Positions 1-9,331 of a stretch of 64,000 nucleotides of DNA are shown here, piece by piece. Each line of letters starts with the position of its first letter. Position 1 is the stretch's first letter. The notes under the pieces were generated by a model. The model saw only the letters and a list, made by a program, of their open reading frames with translations. It was not told the origin of the DNA and did not search any database. Made by a program: the position numbers and the translations under genes. The DNA lies in assembly GCF_918378365.1 (NCBI RefSeq), contig NZ_OU912926.1, forward strand, positions 3,038,001 to 3,102,000. The letters are read 5' to 3'. Source of the DNA: Candidatus Nitrotoga arctica. GTDB lineage: Bacteria > Pseudomonadota > Gammaproteobacteria > Burkholderiales > Gallionellaceae.

Positions 1-473
1 GCCTTGGCATTCCTAACGGCACCCGCCACATCAACGGAAACCGTACCCACTTTAGGATTAGGCATCAAGCCACGCGGACCAAGAATTTGCCCTAATTGGC
101 CAACAATACGCATAGCATCAGGAGAGGCTATCACCACATCGAAATCCATATTGCCAGCCTTGATGCTTTCCGCCAAGTCCTCGAAACCTACTACATCCGC
201 ACCAGCAGACTTGGCTTCCTCAGCCTTGGCACCTTGAGCGAACACAGCGATGCGCACAGTTTTGCCAGTTCCCTTCGGCAACACCACAGCGCCCCGCACT
301 AATTGATCAGACTTACGTGCATCTATACCCAAATTAATTGCGATGTCGATAGACTCATCGAACTTGGCCTTAGCAGTTTCTTTTGCCAGATTCAACGCAT
401 CATTCATAGCGTACAGCTTATTACGATCAACTTTGGCAACCAATGCCTTATAACGCTTAGAAATATGTGACAT
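1..473 (-). CDS. rplA: 50S ribosomal protein L1 (3' end outside window)
   Basis: Ribosomal protein L1 forms the L1 stalk of the large subunit and, in the enterobacterial model, represses its own operon by binding the mRNA leader. The minus-strand reading frame starts at the ATG at 471-473 ([11 protein letters not shown]) and stays open to the window edge, giving about 157 of the usual 230 or so residues. The stretch ending [19 protein letters not shown] is the L1 signature. It lies 2 bases downstream of rplK in the conserved secE-nusG-rplK-rplA order. The C-terminus lies before position 1, so the reading is partial. Confidence 0.96.
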   Translation of the reverse strand, partial: MSHISKRYKALVAKVDRNKLYAMNDALNLAKETAKAKFDESIDIAINLGIDARKSDQLVRGAVVLPKGTGKTVRIAVFAQGAKAEEAKSAGADVVGFEDLAESIKAGNMDFDVVIASPDAMRIVGQLGQILGPRGLMPNPKVGTVSVDVAGAVRNAK

Positions 474-475
474 GT

Positions 476-907
476 TTATACCCCCTCCACAACAATACCC
501 ATACTGCGCGCGCTACCGGCAATAGTGCGCACCGCCGCATCCATGTCGGCAGCAGTCAGATCGGGCATCTTGGTTGTTGCAATTTCTTCTGCCTGCTTAC
601 GGGTCAGTTTACCAACCTTCTCTGTAAGCGGTCTGGGACTACCCTTCTGCAAACCAGCTGCCTTTTTAATCAGAATGGTCGCAGGCGGCGTTTTCATAAT
701 GAAAGTGAAACTCTTGTCTGCAAAAGCTGTAATTACCACCGGAATTGGCAAACCCGGCTCCACGCCCTGAGTCTGTGCATTAAAAGCTTTGCAGAATTCC
801 ATGATATTCAGCCCACGCTGACCCAGCGCTGGACCGATAGGTGGGCTAGGATTTGCCTTACCAGCAGGAACTTGCAACTTGATAAAACCTATAATTTTCT
901 TTGCCAT
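476..907 (-). CDS. rplK: 50S ribosomal protein L11
   Basis: L11 sits at the base of the GTPase-associated centre and is needed for factor-dependent GTP hydrolysis and for the stringent response through RelA. The 143-residue length is the family norm. The N-terminal domain carries [20 protein letters not shown], the prolines of the thiostrepton-region signature, and the C-terminal RNA-binding domain ends SMGIVVEGV. An upstream GGGAGAG Shine-Dalgarno supports the start. rplA follows 2 bases downstream, so the two genes are translationally linked. Confidence 0.98.
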   Translation of the reverse strand: MAKKIIGFIKLQVPAGKANPSPPIGPALGQRGLNIMEFCKAFNAQTQGVEPGLPIPVVITAFADKSFTFIMKTPPATILIKKAAGLQKGSPRPLTEKVGKLTRKQAEEIATTKMPDLTAADMDAAVRTIAGSARSMGIVVEGV

Positions 908-1037
908 AACACTCTCCCTATGGGTTCAAGCGAACGCTATTGCGCTCTCCCCGATTGATACAAAAAGGAAAAAGAGGAACAGAAGATGGGCGCCCGCAAC
1001 CGGCTTTCTCTTCTCCATTCATTCTTAACCCTCCGCT
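908..1037 (-). promoter_or_regulatory. rplKA leader, possible L1 autoregulatory site
   Basis: This 130-base gap separates nusG from rplK, in contrast with the very tight spacing elsewhere in the cluster. In well-studied bacteria the equivalent leader holds the L1-binding structure and often a promoter. I see a GC-rich stretch followed by a purine-rich Shine-Dalgarno but did not identify a convincing L1 motif, so the assignment rests on position only. Confidence 0.3.
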
Positions 1038-1571
1038 CTAAGCTTTCTCGACTTGACCGAAATCCAACTCCACAGGTGTGGAGCGACCAAAAATGGTCAC
1101 CGCCACCCGCAACTTATTCTTATCATAATTGACGTTTTCCACCATACCGTGGAAATCAGTGAATGGACCATCCTTGACACGCACCGCTTCACCCACTTCA
1201 AATAGCACCTTGGGTCTCGGCTTTTCCACCCCGGTCTGCATCTGATGCATTATATTTTGCACTTCTTTTTCGCTGATGGGAGTAGGCTTCATTGCCGAAC
1301 CACCCAAAAATCCAGTAACCTTGGGTGTACTTTTAACGAGATGCCAGCTTTCATCGGTCATCTCCATCTCAACCAGCACATAGCCCGGAAAAAATTTACG
1401 CTCGCTGATACTCTTCTGACCCAACTTAAGCTCCACAACCTCTTCCACCGGCACCAAAATCTGACCGAATTGATCCTCCAAACCCGCGCGTTGAATGCGC
1501 TCCGGCAATGCACGCTGCACGAATTTCTCAAACTGAGAGTACGTATGAACCACATACCAACGCTTGGACAT
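1038..1571 (-). CDS. nusG: Transcription termination/antitermination factor NusG
   Basis: NusG binds RNA polymerase, suppresses pausing, and connects to Rho and to ribosomal protein S10. The 177 residues include the N-terminal NGN domain, which begins [20 protein letters not shown], and a C-terminal KOW domain with [19 protein letters not shown]. The length is normal. The start codon overlaps the stop codon of secE by one base in a TAATG arrangement, which implies translational coupling. Continuation into rplK and rplA is the classical order. Confidence 0.98.
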   Translation of the reverse strand: MSKRWYVVHTYSQFEKFVQRALPERIQRAGLEDQFGQILVPVEEVVELKLGQKSISERKFFPGYVLVEMEMTDESWHLVKSTPKVTGFLGGSAMKPTPISEKEVQNIMHQMQTGVEKPRPKVLFEVGEAVRVKDGPFTDFHGMVENVNYDKNKLRVAVTIFGRSTPVELDFGQVEKA

Positions 1572-1915
1572 TATTCACGCCCCATTAATTTATTAACCAC
1601 CAACAACAAGCTGGTATCAACTGCCCACAAAAATAGTGCCATTACAACCGCAAAGAGGAGCACCACCCCTGTAGTCTGCACTGTTTCTTTACGCGACGGC
1701 CATACCACGCGCTTAGCTTCCGCTACAGATTCTGTACCAAACGCAAATAGACGCTTACCCGGTTCAGTCGTCCAAACTACAGCAGCAGCCAACAAAAACC
1801 CAAACAATATTGCTGCAAGCTTCACCACCGCAGCGCTTTCATGCAAAGCATAAAACGCCGCAATGCCCGCGGCAACGAACATGAAAGCGACAACCAATTT
1901 AATTTTATCCGCCAT
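1571..1915 (-). CDS. secE: Preprotein translocase subunit SecE
   Basis: SecE is the small essential clamp of the SecYEG translocon in the inner membrane. I start it at [11 protein letters not shown] (ATG at 1913-1915), giving 114 residues. A longer in-frame start at 1978 would run into the tRNA-Trp gene and is rejected. Two N-terminal hydrophobic segments come first, then a conserved cytoplasmic hinge ([14 protein letters not shown]) and the final membrane helix, as in the three-helix proteobacterial form. It is co-transcribed with nusG, sharing one base. Confidence 0.95.
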   Translation of the reverse strand: MADKIKLVVAFMFVAAGIAAFYALHESAAVVKLAAILFGFLLAAAVVWTTEPGKRLFAFGTESVAEAKRVVWPSRKETVQTTGVVLLFAVVMALFLWAVDTSLLLVVNKLMGRE

Positions 1916-1948
1916 GCGCAATCTGTCCGTCTTTCCTGATGATTTAAC

Positions 1949-2024
1949 TGGCAGGCCAGGAGGGTTTCGAACCCCCAACCCTCGGTTTTGGAGACCGATA
2001 CTCTACCAATTGAGCTACTGGCCT
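1949..2024 (-). tRNA. tRNA-Trp (CCA)
   Basis: A 76-base cloverleaf on the minus strand begins AGGCCAGTAGCTCAATTGG and ends with encoded CCA. The anticodon loop CTCCAAA reads CCA, tryptophan. The acceptor stem AGGCCAG pairs with CTGGCCT, and the T arm GGGGG-TTCGAAA-CCCTC is intact. It lies between tuf and secE, its usual place in this operon. Confidence 0.97.
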
Positions 2025-2090
2025 AATTTTTTAAATGAGAAGCAAACCAACAAGGTAAAGATCCGCCATCTTAAGCCCCCGTTACCGACG

Positions 2091-3281
2091 CTACTCGATC
2101 ACCTTAGCCACCACACCGGCACCGACGGTGCGACCGCCTTCACGTATCGCGAAACGCAGACCTTCTTCCATCGCGATTGGGGCTATCAAGTTCACCGTCA
2201 CCGATACGTTGTCTCCCGGCATCACCATTTCAGTGCCAGCCGGCAGCTCAACCGCACCCGTTACGTCGGTAGTCCGGAAGTAGAATTGCGGACGGTAACC
2301 TTGGAAAAATGGGGTGTGACGACCCCCTTCGTCTTTGCTGAGAACGTAGATTTCAGCTGAAAATTTGGTATGCGGGGTGATAGAACCCGGCTTGGCCAGA
2401 ACTTGACCACGTTCGACTTCTTCACGCTTGGTGCCGCGTAACAGTATACCCACGTTATCGCCAGCCTGACCTTGGTCGAGCAGCTTGCGGAACATTTCCA
2501 CGCCGGTGCAGATGGTTTTAATCGTGGGCTTGAGACCGATAATTTCAATTTCCTCACCCACTTTGACGACGCCGCGCTCTACCCGGCCCGTTACCACGGT
2601 GCCTCGACCGGAGATGGAGAAGACATCTTCGACCGGCATCAGGAAGGCGCCGTCCATGACGCGCATAGGCTGAGGTATGTAGGCATCCAGCGCTTCGGCC
2701 AAACGAAAGATGGAGGGCTCGCCAATTTCGGACTGATCACCCTGCAAGGCTTTGAGTGCACTACCGATAATGATCGGGGTATCGTCACCAGGGAAGTCGT
2801 ATTTGGTAAGAAGTTCACGCACTTCCATTTCAACCAGCTCGAGCAGCTCAGGGTCATCCACCATGTCGGCCTTGTTCATGTAGACGATGATGTAGGGCAC
2901 ACCCACTTGACGCGCCAACAGGATATGTTCCCGCGTTTGCGGCATAGGACCATCGGCGGCAGACACTACCAGGATAGCGCCGTCCATCTGCGCAGCACCG
3001 GTAATCATGTTTTTAATGTAATCCGCATGACCCGGACAGTCTACGTGGGCATAGTGACGACCAGCCGTTTCATATTCAACGTGAGCGGTGTTAATGGTGA
3101 TGCCGCGCGCCTTTTCTTCCGGCGCTGCGTCAATCTGGTCGTAAGCTTTAGCTTCGCCGCCAAATTTCTTGGACAGCACTGTGGTAATCGCCGCAGTCAG
3201 GGTGGTTTTGCCATGATCAACGTGTCCAATTGTGCCTACATTGATGTGCGGCTTGGTTCGCTCAAATTTACTCTTTGCCAT
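2091..3281 (-). CDS. tuf: Translation elongation factor Tu
   Basis: EF-Tu delivers aminoacyl-tRNA to the ribosomal A site in a GTP-dependent way. The 396-residue protein has the G-domain motifs GHVDHGKTT (P-loop), DCPGHADY, and NKADMVDD, followed by domains II and III ending AGVVAKVIE, all at full length. It lies between tRNA-Thr and tRNA-Trp. Betaproteobacteria usually carry a second tuf next to the str operon (rpsL/rpsG/fusA). This one is the tRNA-linked tufB-type copy. Confidence 0.99.
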   Translation of the reverse strand: MAKSKFERTKPHINVGTIGHVDHGKTTLTAAITTVLSKKFGGEAKAYDQIDAAPEEKARGITINTAHVEYETAGRHYAHVDCPGHADYIKNMITGAAQMDGAILVVSAADGPMPQTREHILLARQVGVPYIIVYMNKADMVDDPELLELVEMEVRELLTKYDFPGDDTPIIIGSALKALQGDQSEIGEPSIFRLAEALDAYIPQPMRVMDGAFLMPVEDVFSISGRGTVVTGRVERGVVKVGEEIEIIGLKPTIKTICTGVEMFRKLLDQGQAGDNVGILLRGTKREEVERGQVLAKPGSITPHTKFSAEIYVLSKDEGGRHTPFFQGYRPQFYFRTTDVTGAVELPAGTEMVMPGDNVSVTVNLIAPIAMEEGLRFAIREGGRTVGAGVVAKVIE

Positions 3282-3331
3282 GATTTTTCCTCATCAACAC
3301 CAAATTAACAAAAGAATCTCAACAAAACTAT

Positions 3332-3406
3332 TGGTGCCCATGGCGGGAATCGGACCCGCGACCTCTCCCTTACCAAGGGAGTGCTCTGCCACTGAGCCAC
3401 ATGGGC
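3332..3406 (-). tRNA. tRNA-Thr (GGT)
   Basis: A 75-base cloverleaf begins GCCCATGTGGCTCAGTGG and ends with encoded CCA. The anticodon stem CTCCC/GGGAG encloses the loop TTGGTAA, anticodon GGT. Acceptor GCCCATG pairs with CATGGGC. It is the third tRNA of the Tyr-Gly-Thr cluster and lies 50 bases upstream of tuf. Confidence 0.97.
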
Positions 3407-3416
3407 TAACTCAAAC

Positions 3417-3490
3417 TGGAGCGGGTGAAGGGAATCGAACCCTCGTCGTAAGTTTGGAAAACTTCTGCTCTACCATTGAGCTACACCCGC
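3417..3490 (-). tRNA. tRNA-Gly (TCC)
   Basis: A 74-base cloverleaf begins GCGGGTGTAGCTCAATGG and ends with encoded CCA. The anticodon loop TTTCCAA reads TCC, glycine, and acceptor GCGGGTG pairs with CACCCGC. It is 10 bases upstream of tRNA-Thr, so the two are almost certainly processed from one transcript. Confidence 0.97.
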
Positions 3491-3592
3491 ACGCTTTGCC
3501 GCCAAAATGACATGCAACCAAGCAATAACCGCACCACCCAGCCTAGTCAAATTTAACCGCTAAACTTAAAATAAACTTTAAAAACAAAAAGC

Positions 3593-3677
3593 TGGTGGAG
3601 GGAGAAGGATTCGAACCTTCGAAGGCAGAGCCGTCAGATTTACAGTCTGATCCCTTTAACCGCTCGGGAATCCCTCC
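3593..3677 (-). tRNA. tRNA-Tyr (GTA)
   Basis: An 85-base class II tRNA begins GGAGGGATTCCCGAGCGG and ends with encoded CCA. The anticodon loop CTGTAAA reads GTA, tyrosine, and a long variable arm is present as expected. It is the first gene of the tRNA-tuf-tRNA-sec operon, about 8 bases downstream of the inferred transcription start. Confidence 0.97.
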
Positions 3678-3691
3678 AAACGGAACCCATG

Positions 3692-3720
3692 ATTATCCAT
3701 ATTTTCGGCCTCCTTGTCAA
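3692..3720 (-). promoter_or_regulatory. Sigma-70 promoter of the tRNA-tuf operon
   Basis: Read on the minus strand, TTGACA (3715-3720) is followed after exactly 17 bases by GATAAT (3692-3697). The -35 box is a perfect consensus and the -10 box differs from TATAAT by one base. Transcription should begin near 3685, a few bases before tRNA-Tyr. This fits a strong promoter for stable RNA plus tuf. Confidence 0.85.
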
Positions 3721-4120
3721 AGGTACTTAGCAGGTTGCTGGAAAACCCCACCATTATTCCCGGTCTGGTAAAATTGCATCATTCGTAAAAGCAGAAATAT
3801 CAATACGCGAGACAGATGTTCGACCGATGAATCTGTTCTGCTACATGTAACTGGAACAACGCGGCCGATAACTCATCCTCTGCGAGCAATCCGCACGATG
3901 GCCATTGAAGTCGCTTAGCAATAGTGAAGTCCAACGGGTTGAGTAGCGAACTATTTCCATAAATATCATTATCCAAAAATAGCGGGTGGCAAGTAACCAA
4001 GGCGGGACTATTTCCGCTACCGGTTATAGAAGGTTCTAATGTACTTGGTAATCCCCTGTATTGCTTACGTTCGGGTGTAGTAGCGCCAATGATGAACCAG
4101 CTCATTTATGTGATATGCAT
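3721..4120. other. Intergenic region, no gene recognised
   Basis: About 400 bases separate the divergent tRNA promoter from the antiporter gene. A 101-codon minus-strand open frame spans 3800-4105, but it has no obvious Shine-Dalgarno and matches no family I know. It would run divergently from the antiporter start. I do not call it a gene. Confidence 0.4.
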
Positions 4121-6091
4121 ATGACCAATTCGCTACAACTCGTTCTAATTTTGCTTACCGTTGCCGTAGGTGTGGTGGTGGCATGCCGTGTATTGCATTT
4201 GCCAGTAGTACTAGGCTACCTGACCGTGGGCATTCTGATTGGTCCGCATGCGCTGGGTTGGATACCTGATACGGCAGGCACTCATCATCTGGCAGAGTTC
4301 GGCCTGGTATTCCTGATGTTCAGCATCGGCCTCGAATTCAGCCTTGCGCGTCTCCACAAAATGAAACGCACGGTATTCGGCTTGGGTGGCGCGCAGGTGG
4401 TGGTAACTCTTTTGTTGATTATGACAGCTGGGTGGCTGGCAGGATTTGATTGGCGTGCAAGCTTAGCTATGGGCTGTGTGCTGGCGATGTCATCCACCGC
4501 TATTGTAAGCAAGATGCTGGTCGAGCGCGCCGCGATGAGTGCACCGCACGGCCAGCAGATCATGGGTGTATTGCTATTTCAGGATTTAGCTGTAGTGCCG
4601 CTGCTCATCATCATTCCGGCTTTGGCAAGTCCATCAGGCGACCTGCCATTCACACTCTCTCTTGCGCTGCTTAAAGTCACATTAGTTCTAGCTGTGCTGC
4701 TGGTATTCGGTCAGCGCGTGATGCGATCTTGGTTTCATGTCGTGGCACGGCAAAAATCTTCCGAGCTGTTCATGCTCAACGTACTTTTTATCACACTGGG
4801 TCTTGCCTACTTCACTGAATTAGTCGGGCTATCGATGGCACTGGGGGCATTTGTGGCCGGCGTCTTGATTGCTGAAACTGAATACCGCTATCAAGTTGAA
4901 GATGACATCAAACCGTTCCGCGATGTGCTTATGGGTCTGTTTTTCGTTACTGTAGGCATGATGCTGGATCTCGGCGAAATGTTTGTCAATATTGGTTGGG
5001 TACTTCTGATGCTGCTGTGCTTACTGCTGATCAAATTTACTGTAGTGGCATTATTGGTGCGCAGGTTTTCCGGTGATTGGGGAGTAGCGATCCGTAGTAG
5101 CTTGGGGTTGGCGCAAGCGGGTGAGTTCGGCTTCGTGCTATTAACCCTGGCAGGCGGGGTGAATCTGCTCTCTCCCGCAGCAGTACAAATCATCCTGGAC
5201 ACCATGCTTCTCTCCATGCTGGCCGCGCCTTTTCTAATCCAGCATACCGAAGCAATTGTGCGACGCATTGCGCCCTCCGAATGGATGAATCGCGCCATGC
5301 AGATTCATCAGATTGCAGTGCAAAGCATATCCGCCGATGCAAACATCATTATTTGCGGCTATGGGCGAAGTGGGCAGTCACTGGCGCGCTTTATGAAGCA
5401 GGAAAATGTTCAATTCATCGTGCTCGATCTCGACTCACGCCGTGTGCATGAGGCCGCGGCAGCGGGTGAGAACGTGGTGTATGGTGATGCCGCCAAGCGT
5501 GAAGTGCTTTTGGCGGCCGGGTTAATGCGCGCTAAAACTCTGGTTGTCACCTACATAGACACTCACTCCGCGCTCAAAATTTTACACCTAGTTAATGAAC
5601 TACGCCCTGACTTACCAGTGGTGGTTCGAAGTGCCGACGAGACCCATATCGAGGCGCTCAAACAGGCTGGGGCGGCCGAAGTTGTGGCGGATGTGCTAGA
5701 AGGCAGCGTGATGCTGGCGTCGCAAGCACTGCTGATGTCGGGCGTGCCACTCAACCGCGTCGTCCGCCGCCTTCAGGAAAACCGGGCGCGCCGCTATAGC
5801 ATGTTCAGCACCTACTTTCGTACTGCTGCGAATGTAGTGGGTGAAGCCACGGAAAACTTACAGCCGCGCTTCCATAGCGTGTTGCTGGGAGAACGCGATT
5901 CCGCCGTGGGCAAGACGCTTGATGAAATTAATTTGGCCGAATTAAATGTGGAAGTAAATGCAGTACGCCGCCACAACATGCGCGGCAATCAACCTGCGGG
6001 CAATATGATAATGGAAGCCGGTGACGTACTAGTACTGCTCGGTCAACCAAGGCCACTGGCAGCTGCGAAAAAACACTTGCGCGAGGGATGA
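4121..6091 (+). CDS. Kef/CPA2-type monovalent cation:proton antiporter with RCK domain
   Basis: This inner-membrane CPA2 protein probably moves K+ or Na+ against protons. The first 390 or so residues form about a dozen hydrophobic helices, with HLPVVLGYLTVGILIGP near the start and FSIGLEFSL and GLFFVTVGMMLDLG within. A TrkA-N (RCK) domain follows at about residues 395-515, with the nucleotide-binding GYGRSGQSLARFM and a downstream acidic residue in VLDLDSRRV. A TrkA-C domain ends the protein (VLVLLGQPRPL). I start at MTNSLQL; an ATG two codons earlier is equally possible because no clear Shine-Dalgarno is visible. KefB/KefC-like is the best family guess; the exact ion is not shown by the sequence. 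Confidence 0.9.
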   Translation: MTNSLQLVLILLTVAVGVVVACRVLHLPVVLGYLTVGILIGPHALGWIPDTAGTHHLAEFGLVFLMFSIGLEFSLARLHKMKRTVFGLGGAQVVVTLLLIMTAGWLAGFDWRASLAMGCVLAMSSTAIVSKMLVERAAMSAPHGQQIMGVLLFQDLAVVPLLIIIPALASPSGDLPFTLSLALLKVTLVLAVLLVFGQRVMRSWFHVVARQKSSELFMLNVLFITLGLAYFTELVGLSMALGAFVAGVLIAETEYRYQVEDDIKPFRDVLMGLFFVTVGMMLDLGEMFVNIGWVLLMLLCLLLIKFTVVALLVRRFSGDWGVAIRSSLGLAQAGEFGFVLLTLAGGVNLLSPAAVQIILDTMLLSMLAAPFLIQHTEAIVRRIAPSEWMNRAMQIHQIAVQSISADANIIICGYGRSGQSLARFMKQENVQFIVLDLDSRRVHEAAAAGENVVYGDAAKREVLLAAGLMRAKTLVVTYIDTHSALKILHLVNELRPDLPVVVRSADETHIEALKQAGAAEVVADVLEGSVMLASQALLMSGVPLNRVVRRLQENRARRYSMFSTYFRTAANVVGEATENLQPRFHSVLLGERDSAVGKTLDEINLAELNVEVNAVRRHNMRGNQPAGNMIMEAGDVLVLLGQPRPLAAAKKHLREG

Positions 6092-6096
6092 TAAAG

Positions 6097-6192
6097 ACTC
6101 TCGGTCAACAGGCGCCCCATGAAGCTCAGTTTCGCTTCTTTGCCCGTGGCCTTTCGGTACACATCTGTGAATGACTGGTGCATCGCAGCATC
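6097..6192 (-). pseudogene. Fragment of an IS5-family-like transposase
   Basis: A minus-strand frame contains YRKATGKEAKLSFMGRLLTE. This resembles the RKGKGKEAKLCFMGHALMEN block found before the second catalytic region of many IS5-type DDE transposases. Only some 30 codons are recognisable, and flanking codons in the same frame do not continue the homology. It abuts the 3' end of the antiporter gene. I read it as a dead scrap of an old insertion; the assignment rests on remembered motif similarity alone. Confidence 0.45.
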
Positions 6193-6425
6193 GAACCAGA
6201 GTTTCAAACGTAAGAGAGACAGAAATGACACTCCGAGTAGCGGCACGAAGTTTGACGAGCAAGAACCAACCAAGCTGAGGCATAACGTAGAAGTGGACTT
6301 CTACGAAGAGCAGCTCAGCAATGCGCCAGCAAATCATCCAGGGGCAACAAAGATAATCAGTCAGCCCTCAAAAAAGTGTTGTTAGTTTTCTGGAACCATC
6401 TGTTTTATAGCAATGTATGTTAACT

Positions 6426-7196
6426 ATGCGACCCTTACTCAAAAAACTCCCACCCTCCATCGCTGCACTACTGCTGCAATCAGCAGCAGTAGTGCTCATG
6501 TTACTGACGGTAAATGTTACGGGAAGGTACGACTCGCCATTATTATTTGCCTTGCTTTGCGGTCTGCTCGCCGCCACGTTCAGTTTCTTTGCCGGACTTG
6601 CCAAGTGGTGGCTGGTCATTCAGCTGATGTTCGCGCCAGCCTTGGTGCTAATGCTCGCAGTCGAATTGCCGCCTACTCTTTTCCTCGGCGCATTTCTGTT
6701 ATTACTGCTTGTATATTGGAGTACCTTTCGCACGCAAGTACCGCTGTATCTTTCCAGTAATAAAGTGTGGCATGCCTTGGAGCACTTACTGCCGGTAGCA
6801 AAAGCTGATTCGGGTTTCACCTTCATTGATTTAGGTTCTGGTTTGGGCGGAGTATTGACGCACCTTGCCAGCATTCGCCCGGACGGACGATACATTGGCG
6901 TGGAGGCAGCACCCTTACCATTTTTCTGGAGTTGGTTGCGTATCAGGCTAGGCAGTCACCGCAACTGCCGAGTTCAGTGGGGGAGTTTATGGGACTGCGA
7001 TTTGTCGCAGTACGACGTGGTGTTTGCCTACCTCTCCCCAGTACCGATGGAAAAGCTCTGGCACAAGGCATGCGCCGAAATGCGTCCTGGCACAATTTTC
7101 ATTAGCAGTACCTTTACCGTACTTGATCAAGCACACCATGAAACCGTGCAGGTGGATGACCTGCATCATTCCACTCTGTTTATCTGGCATATGTAA
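6426..7196 (+). CDS. Membrane-anchored class I SAM-dependent methyltransferase
   Basis: The N-terminal 95 residues are very hydrophobic, with three to four helices (LLLQSAAVVLMLLTV; LLFALLCGLLAATFSFFAGL; FLGAFLLLLLVYW). A Rossmann-like domain follows with FIDLGSGLGGVLTHLA (SAM motif I) and YIGVEAAPLP (acidic motif II). DVVFAYLSPVPMEKLW lies near motif IV. The protein ends HSTLFIWHM. The substrate is unknown; membrane anchoring suggests a lipid, quinone or membrane-protein target. In-frame ATGs at 6417 and 6426 compete; I chose 6426 (MRPLLKKL) without strong ribosome-site evidence. Confidence 0.8.
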   Translation: MRPLLKKLPPSIAALLLQSAAVVLMLLTVNVTGRYDSPLLFALLCGLLAATFSFFAGLAKWWLVIQLMFAPALVLMLAVELPPTLFLGAFLLLLLVYWSTFRTQVPLYLSSNKVWHALEHLLPVAKADSGFTFIDLGSGLGGVLTHLASIRPDGRYIGVEAAPLPFFWSWLRIRLGSHRNCRVQWGSLWDCDLSQYDVVFAYLSPVPMEKLWHKACAEMRPGTIFISSTFTVLDQAHHETVQVDDLHHSTLFIWHM

Positions 7197-7751
7197 TGAC
7201 CTGGCAGTATCACGCTATTGGAACTCGCTGCTAATCCGCCAGCGTTGGAGATGAACAGTGGCAAAGAATTGGCGGTGTGGTGTCAGCGCATGTTCTTCCC
7301 GCGTCCGGAAATTAAATCTTTCTATCTCCGCATGCTTGAGAAATGCGCCGTCTTTCACCCTTCCACGGTCCCACGTAAGTCATCGACATGCAGCACAATA
7401 TATAGGAGCGCCGCTCAGCCAGATTAACAATAAATAGAGTGTATCTCCCGCTGCATCGGCACGTCGGTAAGGTATCTATTCATCCCCCAAACCCATATCC
7501 ATGAGGAGATTTTGCTACCGGAATGATAAGCTTGTGAATTTACGTCCCTAGTGTTACGAACGGGGGGTTAACGAGAAACGGGCAATACCCGATCATGAAT
7601 CTAAACGACCGTGGCTGAGTAGATGTCTTATTGATCAGTCAGACAATTACGGACATTCTAAAATCCTCACCAATTGCGAGCACCTCAAACACTATAAGCA
7701 ACCAGGCACTATTTTCAGAAGTGGTAAATAATATTTAAAGGGAATAGCAAA
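7197..7751. other. Intergenic region, nothing recognised
   Basis: 555 bases with no convincing gene. A 69-codon plus-strand frame at 7218-7427 contains MNSGKELAVWCQRMFF, which could be a scrap of a coding sequence, but it has no ribosome site and stops early. No tRNA or clear terminator was seen. Confidence 0.4.
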
Positions 7752-8483
7752 ATGAAAATGACCCAGTTAATAAAACAGCTGCTATTAGTTTATGTTTATT
7801 TATTTGCATTAAACGGACAAGCAATAGCCGATTCGTTTCCAGACGCACTAAACGCGTATGAAACTGGAGATTATTCAAAAGCATTCGACCTTTTCGTGCC
7901 GTTGGCACAACAGGGCAACGTCAAAGCACAGCTCACCCTTTCAGCTATGTACGCCATCGGTAAAGGTGTTCCGCAAGATTATGAAAAAGCTGTGAAGTGG
8001 TATCAAATGGCCGCAGAGAAAGGGAGCCAAGGAGACACTGAACAAAAAATCAATTTCAGTCTATATAGTCCGACTAATTATAATATTCCTCTGAAAGAGG
8101 TGGCGAAGTGGTATAAATTCGTCGCAGAACAAGGGAATGCTTTATATCAATACAACATTGGGCGATTTTACGATATTGGCAAAGGTGTTCCGCAAGATTA
8201 CAAAGAGGCTGTGAAGTGGTATCGAATGGCCGCCGAACAAGGGAACGCTCAGGCACAATCCAGCCTTGCATTTATGTACCAAAACGGAGATGGCGTTCCT
8301 CAAGATTATGTACGAGCGCATATGTGGTTCAATATTGCGGCGTTTAACGAGGATAGTACTGGGGTTCAAGATCTTAATATTGAACGACGTGATTCCATTG
8401 CCATGAAGATAGCTGCAAGCCAAATTGCTAAGGCGCAGGAACTCGCCAGAAAATGCATCGCTCAAAAATTCAAGGGGTGTTAG
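7752..8483 (+). CDS. Secreted Sel1-repeat protein
   Basis: A 243-residue protein with a cleavable signal peptide (hydrophobic LLLVYVYLFALNGQAIA, cleavage probably after AIA). It is followed by Sel1-like tetratricopeptide helices: AMYAIGKGVPQDYEKAVKWY, then GRFYDIGKGVPQDYKEAVKW, then FMYQNGDGVPQDYVRAHMWF. The repeats are spaced about 36 residues apart, with one degenerate unit between the first two. Sel1 proteins act as periplasmic or outer-membrane adaptor scaffolds, and the partner is not evident. The stretch is AT-rich compared with the neighbouring housekeeping genes. An AAAGGGAATAG ribosome site precedes the ATG. Confidence 0.88.
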   Translation: MKMTQLIKQLLLVYVYLFALNGQAIADSFPDALNAYETGDYSKAFDLFVPLAQQGNVKAQLTLSAMYAIGKGVPQDYEKAVKWYQMAAEKGSQGDTEQKINFSLYSPTNYNIPLKEVAKWYKFVAEQGNALYQYNIGRFYDIGKGVPQDYKEAVKWYRMAAEQGNAQAQSSLAFMYQNGDGVPQDYVRAHMWFNIAAFNEDSTGVQDLNIERRDSIAMKIAASQIAKAQELARKCIAQKFKGC

Positions 8484-8584
8484 TTAGACGGCTTTGTTTT
8501 GCCATAAACATAATCGCCTATTAACGGTATTCTGTCGCGACTGCACAAGACTTCCATTACACGCCAGACCCAGATGAAATTTAA

Positions 8585-9331
8585 ATGGACAAAGTAGCAA
8601 CGAAACTATCATTTATCCGAGATCATTACATTGATGCAGTGATCGGCAAGGAAATTTTTCCAATCGTGACGAGTATCTCGCTTACGGGTAACCCTATTGC
8701 GATAGTCTGCGACTTCTTTCTTCGTAAAGCTATCAAGTCTCTCGATGCAGTATGCTTACTGTGCGAAATGGGTTTCGCTGAAGATGCTCTAGTTTTAGGA
8801 AGAACGATCTTCGAGTTATCTTTGTATTTGCAGATTATTGCATCAAGCGATTCCATTGAGCAACGACGCTGGAAGGCAGAGTGCTTTATTTATGACGGCG
8901 ACCGCCAGCGCGTCACGCAGCTGAAGAAGTTGGAGATACTTAAAAAACAAGGTAGATGCCTTTCATGGATAGAAGCGATTGATGCCTCAAAATCTAATTT
9001 TGAGACTATCCTTGAGCCAAATAATTTTGTTTCACCCAAAAGTATTAAGGACATGGCCATCGAGTTAGGTGGAAAGTGGGAGTGTTGGTATCATTCTCTC
9101 TACTGGAGCATGTCAAAACTCACTCACCCGAGCGGTCTTGGTAGTAACACATATATTAAAAATTATGACCAAGAATTAGAAGCATCTGGAGCTATAAAAA
9201 TCATTTTAGCGATGCATTATTTTTTGACGGATTGCACGTTGAATATCCTCGAATTAGAACGTTTACGTCCCCAGCTGGACGAGTGTATGAAAAGTTTCCG
9301 TTCGTTATCCGAGTGCTCCGAAGCCAATTGA
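8585..9331 (+). CDS. DUF5677-like hypothetical protein
   Basis: A 248-residue, mainly alpha-helical cytoplasmic protein. It contains the pattern FLRKAIKSLDAVCLLCEMGF then EDALVLGRTIFELSLYL, typical of the DUF5677 group (a helix pair with conserved R and E). A later WYHSLYWSMSKLTHPSGLG has the conserved S-H-P element. No enzymatic function is established for the family. It lies about 100 bases after the Sel1 gene in the same AT-rich accessory stretch; a shared transcript is possible but not shown. Confidence 0.65.
   Translation: MDKVATKLSFIRDHYIDAVIGKEIFPIVTSISLTGNPIAIVCDFFLRKAIKSLDAVCLLCEMGFAEDALVLGRTIFELSLYLQIIASSDSIEQRRWKAECFIYDGDRQRVTQLKKLEILKKQGRCLSWIEAIDASKSNFETILEPNNFVSPKSIKDMAIELGGKWECWYHSLYWSMSKLTHPSGLGSNTYIKNYDQELEASGAIKIILAMHYFLTDCTLNILELERLRPQLDECMKSFRSLSECSEAN

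Noticed and set aside
1571..1978. Longer secE reading frame starting at 1978
   Set aside because: It would run through the tRNA-Trp gene; MADKIKL at 1915 is the family start.
3800..4105. 101-codon minus-strand frame between the tRNA promoter and the antiporter
   Set aside because: No ribosome site and no recognisable family. It would overlap the region upstream of the antiporter start; kept only as an intergenic note.
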